Shown piece after piece: positions 1-4,938 of a stretch of 6,512 bases of DNA. Numbering within the stretch: position 1 is the first letter of the stretch; each line of letters opens with the position of its first letter. Under the pieces are notes generated by a model, which saw only the letters and a list, made by a program, of their open reading frames with translations, did no database searches and was not told where the DNA came from. A program made the translations under genes and the position numbers. Location of the stretch: NCBI GenBank assembly GCA_028703545.1, contig JAQVMR010000053.1, positions 1-6,512 on the forward strand, written 5' to 3'. The stretch is from Patescibacteria group bacterium. GTDB taxonomy: Bacteria; Patescibacteriota; Patescibacteriia; UBA1558; S5-K13.

Positions 1-1
1 G

Positions 2-976
2 GAGTTTGGATTCGGATTTCCCCCAAGAATTTTTGGTATAAAGAAAAAAGGAATAATGTATTCTGTAAATTGGATTCCAATCGGAGGTTTTGTAAAGATA
101 AAAGGTGAGTCTGGTGATAATAACGATTCTGATAGTTTTATAGCTCAACCAGCATGGAAGAGAGCTATAGTTCTTTTTGCTGGTGTTTTTATGAATTTTA
201 TCTCAGCCTGTATTATATTAAGCATTGGTTTTGCTATAGGATTACCCTCTGCACTAGAGGATCTTCCAAATGATGCGAAAATAAGAGATAGAAAAATACA
301 AATTATAGAAGTGTATCCAAATTCTCCAGCCTATAATGCGGGAATAAAACTTGGTGATTATTTAGTTTCCTTTGATGACAATAAGTTTATAAATTCGAAT
401 GATGCTATTGATTATGTTTACAAAAATCAAGAAAAAAACATAAAAGTTGAAACTAGTGATTCTAAAGAAAATAAGTTAGTAGAAATAAAGCCAGAAAGTT
501 TAGAGGGGATTACAGACAAAAAAGTTTTAGGTATCTCCATGGTTGATACTGGAGTTGTTTCTTATCCCTGGTATAAGGCTCCTTTATATGGATTTAAAGC
601 TGGTTTTAATTTAACAGTTGCCATAGGAGATGCATTTTTTAATTTATTAAAGGGATTGTTTAGTGGTGAAGGCGCTAAAGATGTTTCAGGTCCAATTGGT
701 GTAGCTGTATTTACGGGGCGTGCTGTTTCAATGGGATTTTCTTATATATTGCAATTCATGGCACTTTTATCAATAAATTTAGCAATAATAAACATATTCC
801 CATTTCCAGCACTTGACGGAGGAAGATTGCTATTTCTATTAATTGAAAAAATAAGAAGAAAACCAAATAATCAGAAAGTAGAAGCAATTTTTCATAATGT
901 TGGTTTTGGACTTTTGATGCTGCTTATGATTTTAGTAACATACAAAGATATATTAAAATATGTTTTTCATAAATAA
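2..976 (+). CDS. rseP: RseP-type site-2 zinc metalloprotease (M50 family), 5'-truncated by the window edge
   Basis: Intramembrane protease of the RseP/S2P family, which cuts transmembrane segments of membrane proteins such as anti-sigma factors. The reading frame is open from base 2, before the first ATG at 56. The residues encoded ahead of that ATG (EFGFGFPPRIFG) are the stretch that normally follows the N-terminal HExxH helix, so the ATG at 56 is internal and the true start and zinc-binding HExxH lie upstream. Visible, in order: the IPIGGFVKIKGE beta-hairpin segment, a membrane helix (AIVLFAGVFMNF...), one PDZ domain (about bases 290-540, with SPAYNAGIKLGD), the SGPIGVA segment, a membrane helix, the second catalytic motif NIFPFPALDGG (N at 791, Asp at 815), and a last membrane helix. 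324 residues are visible, which fits a family total of about 360-380 with one PDZ domain. Its stop codon abuts the next ATG. The substrate cannot be told from the sequence. Confidence 0.95.
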   Translation, partial: EFGFGFPPRIFGIKKKGIMYSVNWIPIGGFVKIKGESGDNNDSDSFIAQPAWKRAIVLFAGVFMNFISACIILSIGFAIGLPSALEDLPNDAKIRDRKIQIIEVYPNSPAYNAGIKLGDYLVSFDDNKFINSNDAIDYVYKNQEKNIKVETSDSKENKLVEIKPESLEGITDKKVLGISMVDTGVVSYPWYKAPLYGFKAGFNLTVAIGDAFFNLLKGLFSGEGAKDVSGPIGVAVFTGRAVSMGFSYILQFMALLSINLAIINIFPFPALDGGRLLFLLIEKIRRKPNNQKVEAIFHNVGFGLLMLLMILVTYKDILKYVFHK

Positions 977-1276
977 ATGAAATTTAAAATACAAGCAGAT
1001 TTTAAAGAAAATCTTGATGTAGTTTTGAAGAAATGTGGATATCATCTACATCCAAGATATGAAAATAGTTATATAAGAAGATTATCAAATGTTGGATTTT
1101 ATCCGAGGTGGCATTTATATTTTGAAAAAAATAATAATTTTTATGAATTTGATTTGCACTTAGATCAGAAAAAAGCATCATATGAGGGACAAACAGCACA
1201 TAGCGGAGATTATAATGATTTAAATGTGAAAAATGAAATAAAAAGAATGCTAAGTGTAATGTCAAAAAATATTTAA
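977..1276 (+). CDS. Conserved small protein of unknown function (99 aa)
   Basis: I do not recognise a function. The ATG directly follows the rseP stop (TAAATG), which suggests translational coupling. The protein is soluble, with no signal peptide or membrane segment, and is rich in Lys, Asn and aromatic residues. It reads like a small alpha/beta domain: a strand MKFKIQADF, a helix ENLDVVLKKCGY (residues 11-22), then strands including YPRWHLYFEK (42-51) and YEFDLHLDQKK (56-66), then a motif EGQTAHSGDY (70-79) and a C-terminal helix (83-96). The HLDQKK...YEGQTAHSG block looks strongly constrained, and from memory similar proteins of about 100 residues recur in Candidate Phyla Radiation genomes as uncharacterised proteins. 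The + strand frame is preferred over the overlapping minus-strand frame because of this motif and its tight fit between rseP and proS. It is real with good confidence, but its role is unknown. Confidence 0.85.
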   Translation: MKFKIQADFKENLDVVLKKCGYHLHPRYENSYIRRLSNVGFYPRWHLYFEKNNNFYEFDLHLDQKKASYEGQTAHSGDYNDLNVKNEIKRMLSVMSKNI

Positions 1277-1304
1277 AATACTGGGCGTGATTCAAAATAA
1301 AAAA

Positions 1305-2546
1305 ATGAAACAATCACAACTTTTTACAAAAACTCTAAGAAGCATTGATAAAGAAGAAAAAAGTATAAGCACTCAATTTCTTTTAAAATCCAGTTTTATT
1401 TATAAAGAACTTGCTGGTGCCTATGTTTATTTGCCACTTGGACTTAGGGTCCTAAATAAAATAAATGATATAATTCGTGAAGAAATGAATGCTATAGGCG
1501 GACAGGAATTGTTTTTAACATCATTGCAAAATCCAGAATTATGGAAAAAAACAGATAGGTGGGGCGATGAATCAGTGGATAATTGGTTTAGAACAAAATT
1601 GAAAAATAATACAGAATTAGGACTTAGCTTCACTCACGAAGAACCACTTACAAATTTAATGAAAAATTATATAAGTTCCTATAAGGACTTACCAAAATTT
1701 GCATATCAGATTCAAACTAAGTTTAGAAACGAACTTCGCGCAAAGGGCGGAATTATGAGATGCCGAGAGTTTCTTATGAAAGACATGTATTCTTTTTGCA
1801 GAGATCAAAAAGAACATGAAATATTTTATGAAAAATCAAAGCAGGCATATATAAATGTTTTTGAAAGATGTGGATTGGGAGATATAACTTATTTAACTTT
1901 TGCATCCGGGGGAGTTTTTAGTAAATATTCACATGAATTTCAAACACTAGCGAAAAATGGTGAGGACACAATTTATGTTGATAAAAAAAGGAAACTCGCT
2001 GTAAATAAAGAAGTTTACAATGATGAAGTATTAAATAATTTAAATTTAGATAAAAAAGATTTGATCGAGGAACGCGCCGTTGAAGTTGGAAATATTTTTA
2101 CACTTGGTTATAAATTTTCAACTGCACTGGACCTACAATTTACCAATGAAAATGGTGTAAAACAAAATGTCTTTATGGGAAGCTATGGCATAGGGCCGGG
2201 GCGAGTTATGGGAACAATTGCAGAAATTTATAATGATAAAAATGGGTTGATGTGGCCAAAAAATGTTTCACCATTTAATGTTCATTTACTTGATTTCAGA
2301 ACAAATAAAGATGATAAATTTTATAATATTTTACAAAAAAACAATATTGAAGTATTATATGATGACAGAAATGAAAATCCGGGAGTTAAATTAAAAGACG
2401 CAGATTTAATTGGTATTTATTATAGATTTATTTTAAGTGATAAATTGGGTGATAAAATAGAGCTAAAAAAGAGGACAGATAAAACAAATCAAATTTTATC
2501 ACAAAAAGAGTCACTTGATTTATTAAAAAAAGAATTTTTTAAATAA
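1305..2546 (+). CDS. proS: Proline-tRNA ligase (ProRS), compact form without editing insertion
   Basis: Class II aminoacyl-tRNA synthetase that charges tRNA-Pro with proline using ATP. The ATG at 1305 gives MKQSQLFTKTL, matching the usual ProRS N-terminus; an in-frame GTG at 1287 would add six residues (MIQNKK) but has no better ribosome site. Catalytic core: YLPLGLRVLNKI (42-53), the motif 1 region to LQNPELW (74-80), THEEPLT (110-116), motif 2 FRNELRAKGGIMRCREF (140-156) followed by MKDMYSF, SGGVFSKYSHEFQT (201-214), and motif 3 GSYGIGPGRVMGTIAE (292-307). The C-terminal anticodon-binding domain starts near WPKNVSPFNVHLL (317-329) and contains VLYDDR and GVKLKDADLIGI. At 413 residues it is far shorter than the roughly 570-residue bacterial type, because motifs 2 and 3 are joined without the INS domain that hydrolyses Ala-tRNA-Pro. 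Odd points: GIGPGR where GIGVSR is common, and no cysteines around 221-262. The mreB start follows two bases after the stop. Confidence 0.96.
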   Translation: MKQSQLFTKTLRSIDKEEKSISTQFLLKSSFIYKELAGAYVYLPLGLRVLNKINDIIREEMNAIGGQELFLTSLQNPELWKKTDRWGDESVDNWFRTKLKNNTELGLSFTHEEPLTNLMKNYISSYKDLPKFAYQIQTKFRNELRAKGGIMRCREFLMKDMYSFCRDQKEHEIFYEKSKQAYINVFERCGLGDITYLTFASGGVFSKYSHEFQTLAKNGEDTIYVDKKRKLAVNKEVYNDEVLNNLNLDKKDLIEERAVEVGNIFTLGYKFSTALDLQFTNENGVKQNVFMGSYGIGPGRVMGTIAEIYNDKNGLMWPKNVSPFNVHLLDFRTNKDDKFYNILQKNNIEVLYDDRNENPGVKLKDADLIGIYYRFILSDKLGDKIELKKRTDKTNQILSQKESLDLLKKEFFK

Positions 2547-2548
2547 TT

Positions 2549-3601
2549 ATGTTTAATGGTTTTTTTGGAAAATTTTCAAAAGATATTGGTGTTGACCTGG
2601 GAACATCAAATACTTTAGTTTATGTGAAAAGCAAGGGAATTGTCATAAACGAACCTTCCGTTGTCGCAATTAATTTAAGAACTGATCAGATTTTGTCAGT
2701 TGGAGAAGAGGCTAGAAGAATGCTTGGTAAAACACCTCAACATATTTTAGCCGTACAGCCACTTAGAAATGGAATTATTTCTGATTTTGAGGTTGCAGAA
2801 AAAATGATGAAATATTTTGTAGATAGAATTCATAAAGAATCGTTTTCTTTTGCGCCTCGTCCAAGAATTATAATTGGGGTTCCACTTGATATAACGGAAG
2901 TAGAGAGAAAAGCAGTCGAAGATGTTGCTGTTTCTGCGGGAGCAAGAGAGGTTCATTTAATAGAACAACCAGTTGCAACTTCAATTGGTGCAAGATTGCC
3001 AATCCAGGAAGCAAGCGGAAGTATGATTATTGAAATTGGTGGGGGAAAAACAGAAATTGCAGTCATTTCACTTGGTGGAATCGTTGCTTCAAAATCTCTT
3101 AAAATTGCCGGAGAAAAACTAGATAGCGATATAATTGATTATATAAGAGAAAAATATAATGTATTTTTAGGAGAAAGATCTTCAGAACAAACTAAAATAA
3201 AAACAGGAAGTGTTTTAGCACTTGAAAAGGGTTTGAGAATAAAGGTGAGGGGGAGAAATTTATTAAATGGATTACCAAAAGAAATTGTAATAAAAAGTGA
3301 TGAGATAAGAGATGCAATAAAAAGATCAATTGATTCAATAGTTGTTGCAATAAAAGATGTTATAGAGCAAACTCCACCAGAGATTGTGTCTGATTTATAT
3401 CAAAAAGGAATGATTTTATCTGGTGGTGGTGCTGGACTTCGTGGTCTAGATAAGCTTATATATGAAGAAACATTGATTCCAGTTACAGTAGCTGATGATC
3501 CGCTCACAACAGTTGTTCGCGGAATAGGTATTGTTTTGGAAGATTTTGACAATTTAAAAGATTTACTTTTACCCCCAGCATCTGATCATAGAAGAAGATA
3601 G
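2549..3601 (+). CDS. mreB: Rod shape-determining protein MreB (actin homologue), unusual ATPase site
   Basis: Bacterial actin that forms membrane-bound antiparallel filaments and guides the elongation machinery. It is 350 residues, normal for the family, and starts MFNGFFGKFSKDIGVDLGTS, the standard MreB N-terminus including phosphate-1 motif DLGTSNT (16-22). Other landmarks: NEPSVVAI (34-41), the hallmark PLRNGIISDFEVAE (71-84), GVPLDITEVERKAV (110-123), LIEQPVATSIGARLPI (137-152), the phosphate-2 region IEIGGGKTEIAVISLGGIV (161-179), GERSSEQTK (208-216), and the adenosine motif LSGGGAGLRGLD (290-301). The C-terminus ends in a basic HRRR. Canonical MreB has IEEP or IDEP at 138-141 and DIGGGTT at 162-168; here Gln replaces Glu at 140, Glu replaces Asp at 162, and Lys replaces Thr at 167, all next to the gamma-phosphate and attacking water. 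The fold is clearly MreB; full ATPase activity is doubtful. mreC, mreD and PBP2 follow, as expected. Confidence 0.97.
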   Translation: MFNGFFGKFSKDIGVDLGTSNTLVYVKSKGIVINEPSVVAINLRTDQILSVGEEARRMLGKTPQHILAVQPLRNGIISDFEVAEKMMKYFVDRIHKESFSFAPRPRIIIGVPLDITEVERKAVEDVAVSAGAREVHLIEQPVATSIGARLPIQEASGSMIIEIGGGKTEIAVISLGGIVASKSLKIAGEKLDSDIIDYIREKYNVFLGERSSEQTKIKTGSVLALEKGLRIKVRGRNLLNGLPKEIVIKSDEIRDAIKRSIDSIVVAIKDVIEQTPPEIVSDLYQKGMILSGGGAGLRGLDKLIYEETLIPVTVADDPLTTVVRGIGIVLEDFDNLKDLLLPPASDHRRR

Positions 3602-3630
3602 TTTAAAATTTAACTCAATTAAACAAATTT
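3602..3630 (+). other. mreB-mreC intergenic spacer, no signal recognised
   Basis: This 29-base AT-rich spacer is, with the 28-base spacer before proS (1277-1304), the longest gap between genes in the window. It holds no Shine-Dalgarno sequence. GTTTAA at 3601-3606 and TTAAAC at 3619-3624 could form a weak 6-base-pair stem with a 12-base loop, but no U-tract follows. I see no convincing promoter or terminator, which is consistent with mreB and mreC sharing a transcript. Confidence 0.4.
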
Positions 3631-4431
3631 ATGAGAGAAGTTTTAAAAAGAAAATTGTTTTTTTGGATTCTTATAATTGCATTTTTTTTAATAATACTAA
3701 ATTATAATAAAATATTGTCTCCAGTTAAGAAGACATTTTTTAATATTACAGAGAAACCAAGATCGGTTTCTTATGATTTGAGTCAAAACATTGATTCTTA
3801 TTTTTATTATATTTTTCATCATAAAGAAATAAGAAATCATATTAATGATTTAAATAAACAGCTTGCAGAAAGAATTGTTGATTACAGTAAATTACAAGAA
3901 TTGCAAAATGAAAATTTAGTATTAAAAAATGAAATTACTTATATAAAAACTCCAAATGTAAAATTTGTTACCGGAGAAGTTGTTTCAGGTTTTAATCTAG
4001 ACAGCGGAAATATAGTCAGAATAAATATTGGCAAAAATGACGGAATTTTTGACAATTTACCAGTTATATATAATGGAGTTTTAATAGGAACAATTTTAAA
4101 AACAGATGACAATTTTGCAGACGTAATGTTATTATCAGACAGAAAAAGTTTAATAAGCGCATCAATTCAAGGAGAAGAAAAAATATCTGGAATTTTGAAG
4201 GGTAATTTAGCAAACGCAATGGAAATGTCTTATATTCCACTAGATTCAAAGGTCAAAACAGGGGACATTGTTACAACGTCCGGATTTGAGGCATATATTC
4301 CAAGGGGTTTAGTTATAGGACAGATTAGAGAATTAACTTTTTCTGATGGAGATTATTTTAAAACAGCTCTTGTCTATCCATTTTTTGATATGAATTTTTT
4401 AAATTTTGTAAATGTTATGATAATTCAATGA
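3631..4431 (+). CDS. mreC: Rod shape-determining protein MreC
   Basis: Bitopic membrane protein that links the MreB filament to periplasmic or extracytoplasmic wall enzymes and activates PBP2/RodA in known systems. It is 266 residues: a short cytoplasmic N-terminus (MREVLKRK), one membrane helix (about 9-24, LFFWILIIAFFLIILN), a linker, a coiled coil (about 66-105, with heptad-like LNKQLAERIVDYSKLQELQ), then the double beta-barrel domain. The barrels carry typical MreC signatures: VTGEVVSG (113-120), VRINIGKNDGIFDNLPVI (129-146), NGVLIGTI (148-155), DVMLLSDRKSLISA (164-177), GILKG (187-191), VKTGDIVTTSGFEAYIPRG (208-226) and VIGQI. It ends immediately after the second barrel, without the long proline-rich tail some species have. 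The 29-base gap after mreB has no Shine-Dalgarno sequence. The stop overlaps the mreD start by four bases. Confidence 0.93.
   Translation: MREVLKRKLFFWILIIAFFLIILNYNKILSPVKKTFFNITEKPRSVSYDLSQNIDSYFYYIFHHKEIRNHINDLNKQLAERIVDYSKLQELQNENLVLKNEITYIKTPNVKFVTGEVVSGFNLDSGNIVRINIGKNDGIFDNLPVIYNGVLIGTILKTDDNFADVMLLSDRKSLISASIQGEEKISGILKGNLANAMEMSYIPLDSKVKTGDIVTTSGFEAYIPRGLVIGQIRELTFSDGDYFKTALVYPFFDMNFLNFVNVMIIQ
4428..4431 (+). promoter_or_regulatory. ATGA start/stop overlap coupling mreC and mreD
   Basis: The mreD ATG (4428-4430) overlaps the mreC TGA stop (4429-4431). With no Shine-Dalgarno sequence upstream (the preceding bases are TTATGATAATTCA), mreD is probably translated by ribosomes that have just terminated on mreC, keeping the two partner proteins in step. 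Coupling is inferred from the overlap alone. Confidence 0.6.
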
Positions 4432-4937
4432 AATTTAAAATTGTTATAATTTTACTTTCTATTTTTTTTGCCTTAATTCAATCAAGTTTTGATTTTGGCA
4501 TTTTAAATATCAATTTGCCATTAATTTTTTTTATTTACATTTTATTTTTTCATAATCCCAATGATTCACTTATTGTAGCTTTTATAAGTGCAGTGATTAT
4601 GGATTTTTTTGCAATCAATTTTGGTGCATATATTTTTTCTTTTTTATTAATATTTATAATACTTTATTATATAGAAAAAGAGCTTTTACCAAATGATAGA
4701 TTTTCTACATATATTTGGATGAATATGGTGGGAATATTTTTATTATTTGTTTTTTTCTTACTTTATAATTTATTTATAAATAGTCTAAACCTGGGTATTT
4801 ATAATATTAATTTTGAGAAATATATTGTTATGTTTTTTGAAGCAATATTTTTTAATATTATAATTTCAAGTTTTTTTTACTATCTTGCAAATACATTATC
4901 TAATAAAACGAAAAATAGATTTATTTCAATAGGTTGA
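4428..4937 (+). CDS. mreD: Rod shape-determining protein MreD
   Basis: Small polytopic membrane protein of the elongasome that acts with MreC and the PBP2/RodA pair. At 169 residues it has the usual family length and is extremely hydrophobic (Phe, Ile and Leu rich). I see five or six membrane segments: about 4-20, 30-42, 47-65, 67-82, 98-118 and 131-155. The family signature of a helix holding Asp near the middle (typically GLLLDLL) is represented by ISAVIMDFFAINFGAY (53-68), with Asp59. Sequence identity in this family is low, so the assignment rests on size, topology, that motif and position between mreC and the PBP2 gene. The start codon overlaps the mreC stop as ATGA, which supports translational coupling. 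T-rich codons (TTT, ATT, TTA) make it locally even more AT-rich than its neighbours, as expected for such a hydrophobic protein. Confidence 0.88.
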   Translation: MKFKIVIILLSIFFALIQSSFDFGILNINLPLIFFIYILFFHNPNDSLIVAFISAVIMDFFAINFGAYIFSFLLIFIILYYIEKELLPNDRFSTYIWMNMVGIFLLFVFFLLYNLFINSLNLGIYNINFEKYIVMFFEAIFFNIIISSFFYYLANTLSNKTKNRFISIG

Positions 4938-4938
4938 T

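Noticed and set aside
1287..1304. GTG start for proS six codons upstream
   Set aside because: The ATG at 1305 matches the usual MKQSQLF-like ProRS N-terminus, while the extra MIQNKK residues have no family counterpart and the GTG has no ribosome-binding site.
1002..1313. Minus-strand frame of 103 codons opposite the small unknown gene and the proS start
   Set aside because: It is rich in His, Phe, Leu and Tyr as expected for the complement of Lys/Asn/Glu codons, has no recognisable motif, and overlaps two better supported + strand genes.
2523..2542. Perfect 8-base-pair A/T inverted repeat (TTAAAAAA, loop AGAA, TTTTTTAA) at the end of proS
   Set aside because: The stem is A/U only, overlaps coding sequence, and is not followed by a U-tract. 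In such an AT-rich region it is likely chance, from Lys codons followed by Phe codons, and not a terminator.
3601..3624. GTTTAA...TTAAAC inverted repeat after the mreB stop
   Set aside because: A six-base, nearly all-A/T stem with a 12-base loop and no U-tract is too weak to call as a terminator or operator.
976..4442. Identical 15 bases (AATGAAATTTAAAAT) at the starts of the small unknown gene (976-990) and mreD (4427-4441)
   Set aside because: Both encode Met-Lys-Phe-Lys-Ile; a Lys-rich start in an AT-rich genome makes this coincidence plausible, and the similarity ends right after.
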